NCBI GenBank assembly: GCA_902541285.1 | Contig: CACBQD010000002.1 | Span: forward strand, 1 to 64,000 | Reading direction: 5' to 3' | Source of the DNA: an uncultured Pelagibacteraceae bacterium | Lineage (GTDB): Bacteria > Pseudomonadota > Alphaproteobacteria > Pelagibacterales > Pelagibacteraceae | DNA: 64,000 nucleotides | Shown: positions 1 through 8,209 of the stretch, piece after piece | Layout of the letters: every line of letters starts with the position of its first letter | Position numbering within the stretch: the first letter of the stretch is position 1 | The notes under the pieces: generated by a model | What the model was told of the DNA's origin: nothing | The model's database searches: none | What the model saw: the letters and a program-made list of their open reading frames with translations, nothing else | Position numbers and translations under genes: made by a program

Positions 1-1951
1 AGCTTATTTAAACAGACAATACAAAACTATCGCAATTGTTGGTGTTGTAGTTTTAGTTATTATTAGTTTTGCATTCTCATTATTAGTAGGAATTGGATAT
101 TTAATTGGCGCAGCATTATCTGGTATAGCTGGATACGTTGGAATGTTAGTATCTGTTCAAGCAAATGTCCGTACAGCAGAAGCTTCAAGAAAAGGTTTAT
201 CTCAAGGTCTTTCAATAGCGTTTAAATCTGGAGCAATAACAGGAATGCTGGTGGCTGGTTTGGCACTGTTAGCTATTGCAGTCTATTATTATATATTACT
301 ATCAGCAGGTGTAGATGAAAGAGAAATTGTAAATGCTTTAGTGGCTTTAGGTTTTGGTGCATCGTTAATATCTATTTTTGCAAGATTAGGTGGTGGAATT
401 TTTACAAAAGGTGCTGATGTTGGCGCTGATTTAGTTGGAAAAGTTGAAGCAGGTATTCCCGAAGATGATCCTCGAAATCCAGCTGTTATAGCAGATAATG
501 TTGGAGATAACGTAGGGGATTGTGCGGGTATGGCCGCAGATTTATTTGAAACATATGCTGTAACAATTGTTGCAACGATGGTTCTTTCGTCAATATTCTT
601 TGTATCAGATTTAAATATGATGGTTTACCCTTTGAGTATTGGAGCAGCGTGTATCTTAACATCAATAGTTGGTACTTTTTTTGTAAAGCTTGGAAACTCT
701 AAAAATATAATGAATGCACTATATAAAGGTTTTGTTGCCACAGCTATTTTATCTTTAGTTATTTTATATCCAATTACAGATTATGTTATTGGATTAGACA
801 CCAACTATTCTGTAAATGGAGTTTCCTTTGATGGAATGAGTTTATATTATTGTGGAGTTATAGGTCTAATAATTACTGGATTATTAATATGGATAACAGA
901 ATATTACACTGGTACAGATTATAGACCAGTTAAAAGTGTAGCAGAATCATCTACTACAGGACATGGAACAAATGTAATTCAAGGTTTAGCAATATCGATG
1001 GAAGCTACTGCAATCCCAGCAATTATAATTGTTGCAGGTATATTATTGACTAATTCAATAGCAGGATTATTCGGTATAGCAATTGCTGTTACAACTATGC
1101 TTGCTCTAGCTGGTATGGTAGTAGCTTTAGATGCTTATGGTCCTGTTACAGATAATGCTGGTGGTATTGCAGAAATGTCAAACTTACCAAAAAATGTTAG
1201 AAAAACAACTGATGCACTGGACGCGGTAGGGAATACAACAAAAGCTGTCACAAAAGGTTATGCAATTGGTTCTGCTGGATTAGGAGCATTAGTATTGTTT
1301 GCAGCATACACAGAAGACATAAAACATTTTTCTAAAGAAGCAGGCTCTAAACTTGAAGGTATTGTAGTTACTTTTGATTTATCAAACCCATTTGTTGTAG
1401 TTGGCCTACTGATTGGTGGAATGTTGCCATATTTATTTGGATCAATGGGAATGCAAGCCGTAGGTAGAGCAGGAGGAGCAGTTGTAATCGAGGTTAGAAG
1501 ACAATTTAAAAAAATTCCAGGAATTATGAAACGTAAAGCTAAACCTGATTATGGAAAATTAGTAGATTTATTAACAAAAGCAGCAATAAAAGAAATGGTA
1601 ATACCTTCATTGTTACCAGTCTTATCACCTATAGTTTTATATCTAATTATTTTACCAATTGGTGGTCAAGTCGCTGCCTTATCATCTGTAGGTGCAATGT
1701 TGCTAGGAGTTATTATAACAGGTTTATTTGTAGCCGTTTCTATGACAGCAGGTGGTGGAGCTTGGGATAATGCAAAAAAATATATTGAAGATGGAAAATT
1801 TGGCGGAAAAGGTTCTGAAGCTCATAAGGCTGCAGTAACAGGTGATACAGTTGGCGATCCTTATAAAGATACAGCTGGTCCAGCGGTAAATCCAATGATT
1901 AAGATTACAAATATTGTTGCACTTTTATTACTAGCTGTAATTGCAGGATAG
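1..1951 (+). CDS. hppA: Membrane-bound proton-translocating pyrophosphatase, 5' end outside window
   Basis: Integral membrane pump that hydrolyses pyrophosphate to move protons out of the cytoplasm. The open frame runs in from the window edge (first full codon at base 2), so the N-terminal residues are missing; the first ATG inside the window (143) is internal, because upstream codons still encode a hydrophobic membrane segment. Family signatures are clear: [19 protein letters not shown] (substrate/Mg binding), [16 protein letters not shown], and a C-terminal [18 protein letters not shown]. The motif [16 protein letters not shown] has Lys where K+-dependent enzymes have Ala, which predicts the K+-independent, H+-pumping type. 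The stop lies 3 bp from the convergent bamE stop. Identification is secure. Confidence 0.97.
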   Translation, partial: AYLNRQYKTIAIVGVVVLVIISFAFSLLVGIGYLIGAALSGIAGYVGMLVSVQANVRTAEASRKGLSQGLSIAFKSGAITGMLVAGLALLAIAVYYYILLSAGVDEREIVNALVALGFGASLISIFARLGGGIFTKGADVGADLVGKVEAGIPEDDPRNPAVIADNVGDNVGDCAGMAADLFETYAVTIVATMVLSSIFFVSDLNMMVYPLSIGAACILTSIVGTFFVKLGNSKNIMNALYKGFVATAILSLVILYPITDYVIGLDTNYSVNGVSFDGMSLYYCGVIGLIITGLLIWITEYYTGTDYRPVKSVAESSTTGHGTNVIQGLAISMEATAIPAIIIVAGILLTNSIAGLFGIAIAVTTMLALAGMVVALDAYGPVTDNAGGIAEMSNLPKNVRKTTDALDAVGNTTKAVTKGYAIGSAGLGALVLFAAYTEDIKHFSKEAGSKLEGIVVTFDLSNPFVVVGLLIGGMLPYLFGSMGMQAVGRAGGAVVIEVRRQFKKIPGIMKRKAKPDYGKLVDLLTKAAIKEMVIPSLLPVLSPIVLYLIILPIGGQVAALSSVGAMLLGVIITGLFVAVSMTAGGGAWDNAKKYIEDGKFGGKGSEAHKAAVTGDTVGDPYKDTAGPAVNPMIKITNIVALLLLAVIAG

Positions 1952-1954
1952 GGA

Positions 1955-2416
1955 TTATTTTTTGTTCCTTATTGGTGCATTTATTTTTTCTCTAAGAGAG
2001 CTAAATACATCGTACAACACATTTTTGTTTTGAAATTCTTTACTTGTTTCATTTTTAAGATATTTCATATCATTCATATCTTTGAGATTTAATATTTTTT
2101 TATCAATTAACAAACCCACATCATTTAATTCTACAATAATAACATTATTTTTTTCAATTCTTTGTTTACCAAATTTAAAGACTGATTGGTTAGATTTCAA
2201 TCTTTCAATGTAAAACCATTTATTTTTATTAAAATCACTTTTTATAGAAGGTGGTCCAATAATTTTAATCAAATCATTTTTATTTGTTGAATTTAATTTT
2301 AATTCTTCAAATTTACTTTCTAGCGATTTAACTCCGTGATAATTTGATACTTTATTTCCAGAACAGTTAACTGTAATAATAAAGATTAAAAAGTATAAAA
2401 TTTTTATGAAAAACAT
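1955..2416 (-). CDS. bamE: BamE/SmpA-like outer membrane assembly lipoprotein
   Basis: Predicted small lipoprotein of the beta-barrel assembly (BAM) machinery. The 153-aa product starts with a hydrophobic signal peptide ending in a lipobox-like VNCSG (Cys near residue 19). The SmpA/OmlA fold signature follows: a short helix region, then IIGPPS, KWFYIE and NNVIIVELNDVGLL, the usual order of G-PP, W-Y and V-hydrophobic strands. Its ATG overlaps head to head with the divergent cytochrome chaperone gene (both start codons lie within 2406-2416). Next to a ubiquinol-cytochrome c chaperone is its usual place in alphaproteobacteria. Assigned from motif pattern and context; sequence is divergent. Confidence 0.75.
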   Translation of the reverse strand: MFFIKILYFLIFIITVNCSGNKVSNYHGVKSLESKFEELKLNSTNKNDLIKIIGPPSIKSDFNKNKWFYIERLKSNQSVFKFGKQRIEKNNVIIVELNDVGLLIDKKILNLKDMNDMKYLKNETSKEFQNKNVLYDVFSSLREKINAPIRNKK

Positions 2417-2870
2417 TTATTTAAATATTTACAACAATTTAATAAAACTAACCAGAAATAAAATTTTATACAATCTAAATAAACAGGATACCTTTTATGA
2501 TAGAATAATTATTTTTTTCTTTCATTTGGGATTTTTATTTAAAATATATAAAAATGATGAAACAAAAGAAAACCTTCAAAATTTTTTTGATTATTGTATT
2601 AGGCAAATTGAACTATCCATAAGGGAAACAGGTTATGGTGATGCTACTATAAATAAAAAAATGAAAGAATATGTTAATTTACTTTTTTCAATAATTGATA
2701 AAATTAATGATTGGGAACTTAAAGATAATCAAAAAAAAATGGATATATTCATTAATTATTTAGATGATGGCCATAATTTTGATAATTACGTTGATTATTT
2801 CGAAAAATACAGGATTTTTTTAACAAAAAACTCTTTCAATAATCTCTCAAAAGATATAATAACCCTTTAA
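2406..2870 (+). CDS. Ubiquinol-cytochrome c chaperone family protein (CBP3-like)
   Basis: Probable assembly factor for the cytochrome bc1 complex, related to mitochondrial CBP3/UQCC1. The 154-aa protein contains the family pattern: an aromatic-rich [15 protein letters not shown] helix near residues 32-46, then [22 protein letters not shown] near residues 73-95, matching the conserved G-x-GD...K-M-K segment. The chosen ATG (2406) lies inside the first codons of divergent bamE. A TATAAA box at 2394-2399 sits only 6 bp upstream of the ATG, so the mRNA could be leaderless. rpmF follows after 8 bp. In many alphaproteobacteria a DUF177 (YceD) gene comes next; none is seen here. Confidence 0.75.
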   Translation: MKNIYLNIYNNLIKLTRNKILYNLNKQDTFYDRIIIFFFHLGFLFKIYKNDETKENLQNFFDYCIRQIELSIRETGYGDATINKKMKEYVNLLFSIIDKINDWELKDNQKKMDIFINYLDDGHNFDNYVDYFEKYRIFLTKNSFNNLSKDIITL

Positions 2871-2878
2871 ATTATATT

Positions 2879-3058
2879 ATGGCTGTACCTAAACGAAAAA
2901 CAACGAAATCAAGAGCTGGTAAGAGAAGATCTCATATGGCTATAAACTCAAAAAACATAATTGAGGATAAAAAATCCGGTGAGTATAGACTTTCACATCA
3001 CATAGATCTTAAAACTGGTTATTATAAGGGTAGGCAAGTATTAGACCCTAAAGAGTAA
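2879..3058 (+). CDS. rpmF: 50S ribosomal protein bL32
   Basis: A 59-aa ribosomal protein of the large subunit. The translation begins [20 protein letters not shown], the diagnostic bL32 N-terminus, and ends near [12 protein letters not shown]. It has no cysteine pair, so it is the zinc-free form usual in alphaproteobacteria. The start ATG is 8 bp after the chaperone stop, and plsX begins 10 bp after the rpmF stop. The rpmF-plsX pairing is widely conserved and probably cotranscribed. Length and sequence match the family completely. Confidence 0.96.
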   Translation: MAVPKRKTTKSRAGKRRSHMAINSKNIIEDKKSGEYRLSHHIDLKTGYYKGRQVLDPKE

Positions 3059-3068
3059 AGAATAAAAT

Positions 3069-4076
3069 ATGAACAACCCAATAAAGATTGCAGTTGATGC
3101 AATGGGTGGTGAAAAATCTCCTCTTAAAGTAATAAAAGGCATCGAAGTACATTATTTAAATTCAAAACACATATTCTACAATATTTTTGGCGATCAAAAT
3201 TTAATAGAGCCGCTAATAAAAAAAACAAAAATATCAAAAAATAATTTCAAAATAATACATACAGAGAAATCAATTAAAGACACAGACAGTCCATTATCAG
3301 CTGCAAAAAAGGGGAAAGATACAAGTATGTGGTTAGCCATTGAGAGTTTAAAGAAAGAAAATTCGGATGCTATTGTTTCGGCCGGAAATACAGGAGCATT
3401 ATTTGTAATTGCTAAACTTAATTTAAATATGATTGAAAATATTGATAAACCAGCTTTATCCGCCCTATGGCCAAACAAGAATGGAATGAATATAGTTTTA
3501 GATTTGGGAGCAAATATTGAATGTAGTGAAAAAAATTTAGTTGATTTTAGTCTAATGGGCTCAGCACTGCACAAATCTTTATTTGAAGGTGAAGAAGCAA
3601 AAGTAGCTCTTCTAAATATTGGATCAGAAGAACTTAAAGGTAATAATATAATTAAAAATACGTATCAAATTTTAAATGAAAATAAAAATTCGTTATTCGA
3701 ATTTAAGGGATATATTGAAGGAAATCATATAATGGATGGAGATGTTAATGTGATAGTAACAGACGGTTTTACAGGAAATATAGCTTTAAAAACAGCCGAA
3801 GGTACAGCAAACTTTATCACTGATGAGTTAAAAAATGCATTAAACTCGTCTCTAATAGGCAAAATATCGGCACTTTTAAATATAAAAAATTTAAAAAAAT
3901 TTAAAAATAAATTGGACCCGAGATTATATAATGGAGCAATTTTATTAGGTTTAGATAAACCAGTAATTAAAAGCCATGGTTCTACAGATGATATTGGTTT
4001 TGCAAATTCTTTGAAAGTATGTGAAAAAATTATAAATGGTAAACTAATAGATAAAATAAAAAAAAATATAATTTAA
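3069..4076 (+). CDS. plsX: Phosphate acyltransferase PlsX
   Basis: Converts acyl-ACP to acyl-phosphate, the acyl donor for PlsY in phospholipid synthesis; peripheral membrane enzyme. The 335-aa protein opens with IAVDAMGGEKSP (classic PlsX start), then SPLSAAKKGKDTSM, SAGNTGALF near residue 103, DLGANIECS, and VTDGFTGNIALKTAEG near residue 235. Length is normal. The stop TAA is followed directly by the ihfA ATG with no gap. In most proteobacteria fabH follows plsX; here it is absent from this place. Confidence 0.97.
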   Translation: MNNPIKIAVDAMGGEKSPLKVIKGIEVHYLNSKHIFYNIFGDQNLIEPLIKKTKISKNNFKIIHTEKSIKDTDSPLSAAKKGKDTSMWLAIESLKKENSDAIVSAGNTGALFVIAKLNLNMIENIDKPALSALWPNKNGMNIVLDLGANIECSEKNLVDFSLMGSALHKSLFEGEEAKVALLNIGSEELKGNNIIKNTYQILNENKNSLFEFKGYIEGNHIMDGDVNVIVTDGFTGNIALKTAEGTANFITDELKNALNSSLIGKISALLNIKNLKKFKNKLDPRLYNGAILLGLDKPVIKSHGSTDDIGFANSLKVCEKIINGKLIDKIKKNII

Positions 4077-4370
4077 ATGAGAATTAATTTAACCAAAAAA
4101 GAGATAATTAATTCTATTTACATGCAACTAGGTTTTTCCAAAAAAATATGTGAAAATATATTCGATGATTTTTTTTCTATAATTTTAGACGAACTTATAA
4201 AAAACCAGAAAGTAAAAATACCAAAGTTTGGATCATTCGAATTAAGGCATAAAAAAAGTAGAATTGGAAGAAATCCAAAAACTCTAGAAAAAAAAGTTAT
4301 TTCTGAACGAAACGTTATATTATTTAAACCCTCAAAAGATCTAAAAAAATTTATAAATAGTCATGAGTGA
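4077..4370 (+). CDS. ihfA: Integration host factor subunit alpha
   Basis: Small DNA-bending protein of the HU/IHF family; the alpha subunit acts as a heterodimer with IhfB in recombination, replication and transcription. The 97-aa protein shows N-terminal helices (LTKKEIINSIYMQLGFSKK), the KIPKFGSFELRHKKSRIGRNPKT core with the DNA-intercalating beta-arm Pro in GRNPKT, and a final helix FKPSKDLKKFIN. RIGRNPKT and position upstream of a MerR gene favour IhfA over HU or IhfB. It starts at the base after the plsX stop and overlaps merR by 8 bp. Confidence 0.93.
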   Translation: MRINLTKKEIINSIYMQLGFSKKICENIFDDFFSIILDELIKNQKVKIPKFGSFELRHKKSRIGRNPKTLEKKVISERNVILFKPSKDLKKFINSHE

Positions 4371-4731
4371 AAATAAAAAAACATATAAAACAATTGGTGA
4401 GGTTGCTAAGATTTTGGATCTGTTTGATCAAAAAACTGGAAAGCTAGCAACATATACAATTAGATTTTGGGAAAAAGAATTCAAACAAATACGTCCCTAT
4501 ATTTTTTCAGGTAAAAGAAGATATTATGATGATAAAACAATTGAAGTTTTAAAAAAAATTAAACATTTGTTAAAAAATGAAGGAATGACGATAAAGGGTG
4601 TTAAAAAACAATTAAATTACCCCAATTCTAAACTTGACGAAATTAATAATAAATCTATAAACAAAAAAATTATTAGAACTAAACTTAACAAAATATCGAA
4701 TTTAATTAAAAGTATTAAAAACAATGGCTAA
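4363..4731 (+). CDS. MerR family transcriptional regulator
   Basis: A 122-aa DNA-binding protein with a MerR-type winged helix-turn-helix: YKTIGEVAKILDL, then TIRFWEKEFKQIRPYIFSGKRRYYDDKTIEVLKKIKHLL. No C-terminal ligand domain is visible beyond a short Lys/Asn-rich tail. It belongs to the MerR-like gene that follows ihfA in most alphaproteobacteria; its targets are unknown there as here. It overlaps ihfA by 8 bp and rpmG by 8 bp, so it is translationally embedded in this operon. Confidence 0.9.
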   Translation: MSENKKTYKTIGEVAKILDLFDQKTGKLATYTIRFWEKEFKQIRPYIFSGKRRYYDDKTIEVLKKIKHLLKNEGMTIKGVKKQLNYPNSKLDEINNKSINKKIIRTKLNKISNLIKSIKNNG

Positions 4732-4915
4732 AAAAACTCATGTAAAAGTACGACTGGTACCAGAGAACAAACCAGATAGCCCTTTTTTTTATTACGTCAA
4801 AAAGCCTGCTGGCGGGGAAAAGGCTAAAATTAAATTAAAGGCTAAGAAATATAATCCTGCAACAAGAAAACACGAACTTTTTGTTGAAAAAAAATTACCA
4901 CCACATAGTAAATAA
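4724..4915 (+). CDS. rpmG: 50S ribosomal protein bL33
   Basis: A 63-aa large-subunit ribosomal protein. It starts MAKKTHVKVRLVP and ends with KKYNPATRKHELFVEKKLP, the diagnostic bL33 core (KYDPxxRKHVxFKE in relatives). A Pro/Gly-rich insert (PFFYYVKKPAGGEKAK) makes it slightly longer than the usual 50-55 aa. There are no cysteines, so it is the zinc-free form. The start overlaps merR by 8 bp. The convergent chorismate mutase gene ends 1 bp downstream. Confidence 0.93.
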   Translation: MAKKTHVKVRLVPENKPDSPFFYYVKKPAGGEKAKIKLKAKKYNPATRKHELFVEKKLPPHSK

Positions 4916-4916
4916 A

Positions 4917-5207
4917 TTATTTTTTCTTAAAATTTCTTCTTTCAAAGTCAATATAGGACATAATCATATTTTTCCAAATACGATTAGTTATCTTTGGATC
5001 AATTTTATTTTTGATTGATTTTTTTTTTATATTTTTAAGAATTAGTGAAATTCTTTTTTTGTCAACGATTTCATGTTTGTGAGTTTTTAGTTTCAGAACA
5101 TCTTTAACTATATTGGTTCTAATTTTTATCAATTTAATAAGTTTATTATCAAGTAGATCTAATTTTTTTCTTAAAATATTTAATTTTTTTCTTTTATCAG
5201 GCGACAT
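4917..5207 (-). CDS. Chorismate mutase, AroQ type
   Basis: Predicted to convert chorismate to prephenate for Phe/Tyr synthesis. The 96-aa all-helical protein fits stand-alone AroQ-class enzymes: LRKKLDLLDNKLIKLIKIR (helix 1 with active-site Arg), VLKLKTHKHEIVDKKRISLIL (Lys and Asp/Arg of the active site) and a last helix ITNRIWKNMIMSYIDFE. It is convergent with rpmG and divergent from ctaA, with only about 43 bp to the ctaA start. Lys-rich composition is normal for this genome. Moderately high confidence from the helix pattern. Confidence 0.82.
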   Translation of the reverse strand: MSPDKRKKLNILRKKLDLLDNKLIKLIKIRTNIVKDVLKLKTHKHEIVDKKRISLILKNIKKKSIKNKIDPKITNRIWKNMIMSYIDFERRNFKKK

Positions 5208-5238
5208 TTGATCAATTGGATTTATAAATAAATATTAT
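5208..5238 (+). promoter_or_regulatory. Candidate promoter for ctaA
   Basis: TTGATC at 5208-5213 and TATTAT at 5233-5238 with a 19-bp spacer, or AATATT after 17 bp, in the only gap between the divergent aroQ and ctaA genes. Transcription would begin only a few bases before the ctaA ATG at 5251. AT-rich background makes chance matches common, so this is tentative. Confidence 0.3.
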
Positions 5239-5250
5239 ATTAAAACAATT

Positions 5251-6267
5251 ATGTATACCGAAATAAATACAAAATACAGAATATACATATCTAATTGGTT
5301 ATTATTTATGTTTTTCTTGGTTGCTATAATGATTGTTGTTGGGGGATTAACAAGACTTACAGATTCTGGGTTATCAATAACTGAATGGGAATTTTTTAAA
5401 GGTTTTTTCCCACCAATTAACAATGACTCTTGGATAGCATATTTCGAAGCGTATAAACAAATACCTGAATTTGAACTTCAAAATTATTCAATGAATTTAA
5501 GTGAATTTAAAATAATATTTTGGTGGGAATGGGCACACAGATTTTTAGGACGCATTATTGGTTTGACTTTTCTGATACCTTTAATTTTTTTTACTATCAA
5601 ATTAGGTTTGACAAAACTTTATAATTTTTACTTGATATTTTTTTTGATCTGTTTCCAAGGTTTTTTAGGTTGGTTCATGGTACAGAGTGGTCTTGTGAAT
5701 AATATAGATGTTAGTCACTTTAGGTTATCAATTCACCTTTTATTTGCATTTATTATTTTATCATTAATTTTTTGGAGTTATTTATGTTTAGTAAAATTTA
5801 ATAAAAAGCATAAAAAAATTAATAGTTATTTACCTGAATTTTTTTTACTATTAATTTTCTTACAAATTATTATTGGCGCATTCGTTTCGGGTATGGATGC
5901 AGGAAAAATATATAACTCTTGGCCTTTAATGGGTAATTCTTATTTTCCAGATGATAATAAGTTTATAAATTTATTTAAGTTATCTGCATTTAGTGATCCA
6001 TCACTAGTTCAGTATTTGCATCGAAATTTAGCATATTTAATATTTTTTATATATGTAGTAATTGCATATATAACTTATCGTAATAAATTCTTTTATTTAT
6101 TTAAATCTGTAATTATTTTAGGTTTAGTTATTTTATTGCAAATTATATTGGGAATTCTTACTGTTATGTCTGGTGCTAGCATTTTAACAGCATCTTTGCA
6201 CCAGTTTAGCTCAATATTATTGATTACCTCAACATTGTATTTTTTATTCAAGAATAGATTTAGTTGA
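5251..6267 (+). CDS. ctaA: Heme A synthase (COX15/CtaA type 2)
   Basis: Integral membrane enzyme that oxidises heme O to heme A for cytochrome aa3 oxidase. The 338-aa protein has about eight membrane helices. Typical blocks are GGLTRLTDSGLSITEW, WWEWAHRFLGR (heme-ligand His), SHFRLSIHLLFAF (second His), GAFVSGMDAGKIYNSWPLM, VQYLHRNLAY and a final LHQFSS His. The GxDAGxxYNxWPLM sequence marks the alphaproteobacterial/mitochondrial COX15 branch. It converges with the methyltransferase-like gene, the two stops being adjacent. Confidence 0.95.
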   Translation: MYTEINTKYRIYISNWLLFMFFLVAIMIVVGGLTRLTDSGLSITEWEFFKGFFPPINNDSWIAYFEAYKQIPEFELQNYSMNLSEFKIIFWWEWAHRFLGRIIGLTFLIPLIFFTIKLGLTKLYNFYLIFFLICFQGFLGWFMVQSGLVNNIDVSHFRLSIHLLFAFIILSLIFWSYLCLVKFNKKHKKINSYLPEFFLLLIFLQIIIGAFVSGMDAGKIYNSWPLMGNSYFPDDNKFINLFKLSAFSDPSLVQYLHRNLAYLIFFIYVVIAYITYRNKFFYLFKSVIILGLVILLQIILGILTVMSGASILTASLHQFSSILLITSTLYFLFKNRFS

Positions 6268-7377
6268 TTATTGTTTTTCAATTACAAACAGTTCGTTGTT
6301 AAAATACAATCCTTTATTTTTATTGACTATATCTTTAACAACTTTTTGGTAATATTTTTTTCTTTCTGCATTCATTATTTGTTCATCTGATATTTGGTTA
6401 ACATATACTGCAGCATTCCATGCTGAAAATATTAATGATGTAGCAATACCTCCGGTAATTTCATTTGGTAATGCCCTCAAAACATATTTTATATTTTGTT
6501 TTTTATTAAATTTTAATGTTTTCAAAATTGCATCATCTGTGTTTTTTTTTATATATTTTATTATTGAATCATAAAGAGAAGGAAATGGTTTTTCTTTTGG
6601 CCATATTTTCTTAATAATTTTGTTTCCAGGATCATTTCCACATGCATGAACTACTACTAATTTGCCCTTCTTATCTAATGATTTTATCATTGGATCAATA
6701 ACGTACTTCACTTTTTTTTCTGCAGATATTCTCGATCTATAAGGTTGAGAGGCAATGATTAAGTCGTAACTATTTTTCCCATTATTTTTTTTTGGAATAA
6801 CATTTTTTAACGAAAATTCTTGATCTTTTCTATAAATTACAATTACAGATGGTTCTTTGTATGTGGGATTACCATTTTTAGGGTTTCTCTCAATTTGCCA
6901 TTTTTTACTTAGAAATTCCTGATTTAGTCTTCTTAATTGATTTGAAAAATCTAATGAAGAATTACCATTTAGCTTAACTATCTTCCAATTCATTTTTTTT
7001 TGTTTTTTTTTGTTATTTGATTTGAGTGAAGTTGATTCTGCATAATTTAGATTTGAAATAACAAATACTGTGTTTTTATGTTCGACAAACCGATCTGGAA
7101 GTTTTTCAAGTCCTAATCTAACATCTTCCATGCTTATTTCCTTTGTGCTTACAAGTAGAGGAATATGAGGCATTTTCTGATGACATTGCCTCATTACACT
7201 CATCAACAATGATCCATCACCCATACCTGCATCAAATATTTTTAATGCTGGAAATTTTGGCTTTAATTTTTGAACAATAGGTTTTAATGCATCAGCAATC
7301 TTGTTCTTTTCGTTAGTTGTAGTTACAAAAAGCAAATATTTTTGTCTATTATCAAAAAATCTAAAATTTTTTTTCAT
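6268..7377 (-). CDS. Class I SAM-dependent methyltransferase-like protein
   Basis: The 369-aa protein has a Rossmann SAM-binding motif I, KIFDAGMGDGSLL, near residues 46-58, preceded by RQKYLLFVTTTNEKNKI. Later KGKLVVVHACGNDPG suggests the central strand and loop of the methyltransferase sheet, and YDLIIASQPY may be the motif IV region. No substrate is evident. It lies 16 bp downstream of the alpha/beta hydrolase and could be the last gene of a metY-hydrolase-methyltransferase operon, but a link to methionine or SAM metabolism is only inferred from position. Confidence 0.65.
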   Translation of the reverse strand: MKKNFRFFDNRQKYLLFVTTTNEKNKIADALKPIVQKLKPKFPALKIFDAGMGDGSLLMSVMRQCHQKMPHIPLLVSTKEISMEDVRLGLEKLPDRFVEHKNTVFVISNLNYAESTSLKSNNKKKQKKMNWKIVKLNGNSSLDFSNQLRRLNQEFLSKKWQIERNPKNGNPTYKEPSVIVIYRKDQEFSLKNVIPKKNNGKNSYDLIIASQPYRSRISAEKKVKYVIDPMIKSLDKKGKLVVVHACGNDPGNKIIKKIWPKEKPFPSLYDSIIKYIKKNTDDAILKTLKFNKKQNIKYVLRALPNEITGGIATSLIFSAWNAAVYVNQISDEQIMNAERKKYYQKVVKDIVNKNKGLYFNNELFVIEKQ

Positions 7378-7393
7378 AAATGCAAATTTGTAA

Positions 7394-8209
7394 TTACTTA
7401 TTTGCTGGATAATTTGTTGTTATGAATTTTTTCAAAACTTTTAATACTCGATCTGCTTCTTCTAATAACATCATATGTCCGCAATTATCTATTATATCAA
7501 TTTGACTTCCTTCAATTAAATTGGCTAGTTTTTTCCCTTCTTTCACTGGACACATCTTATCGTCAGTAGCAAGTATAGAAAGGGTAGGTATCTTAATTTG
7601 TTTTGCAGCCTCAAAACCATTTTTGTAATTATCACATGCTCTAAAATCTACACCGAGGGTATTTTTAATTGTTCTGGTTTTAGCTAGCATTGAACCAGTA
7701 TTAATATGATATAACCCTGGAACGGGATGACCACCAAAGTGACCAGCAGGTCCATGAGCCCAATCCATCATTAATTCTACAGCCTTAGGATCGTTATTTT
7801 CTGCTAAAGATAATAATTCAGGGTTCATCGGAATTGCACCAGCACCACCCATTAAACTTAAAGTTTTTATTTTATCAGGATTCCTTGCGGTACACTCAAC
7901 AGTAACTAAGCATCCTTGTGAGTGACCAACTAGCGAAGCTTCTTTATAACCAACTGCATCAATAACATCACTTACCCAATCAGCCATATCCTCAATTGAT
8001 TTTAAACTTTCACCTCCTGATAAACCGTGACCTGGCATATCTAAAGCTAAAACACTATATCCATGAAATGCAAAATATCTTGTTTGCAAAACCCATGTCA
8101 TATGAGTTAGTCCACTACCATGCACAAATATAATTAATGGTTTATTTTTATCAAATGGTCTACCTCCTGTTGAAGCATAAACCTCATTATTATTTACTTG
8201 AAACTTCAT
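7394..8209 (-). CDS. Alpha/beta hydrolase
   Basis: A 271-aa alpha/beta-hydrolase fold protein. The oxyanion-hole motif FVHGSG, the nucleophile elbow GHSQG near residue 96, an acid in SILATDDKMCP near residue 215 and the catalytic His in DNCGHMMLLEEAD near residue 245 form a complete triad. Substrate cannot be told. It is not MetX, which has a GGSMGG elbow and is about 100 residues longer. Its ATG overlaps the metY stop by 4 bp (ATGA), so it is translationally coupled to metY and a role in sulfur amino acid turnover is plausible. Confidence 0.85.
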   Translation of the reverse strand: MKFQVNNNEVYASTGGRPFDKNKPLIIFVHGSGLTHMTWVLQTRYFAFHGYSVLALDMPGHGLSGGESLKSIEDMADWVSDVIDAVGYKEASLVGHSQGCLVTVECTARNPDKIKTLSLMGGAGAIPMNPELLSLAENNDPKAVELMMDWAHGPAGHFGGHPVPGLYHINTGSMLAKTRTIKNTLGVDFRACDNYKNGFEAAKQIKIPTLSILATDDKMCPVKEGKKLANLIEGSQIDIIDNCGHMMLLEEADRVLKVLKKFITTNYPANK

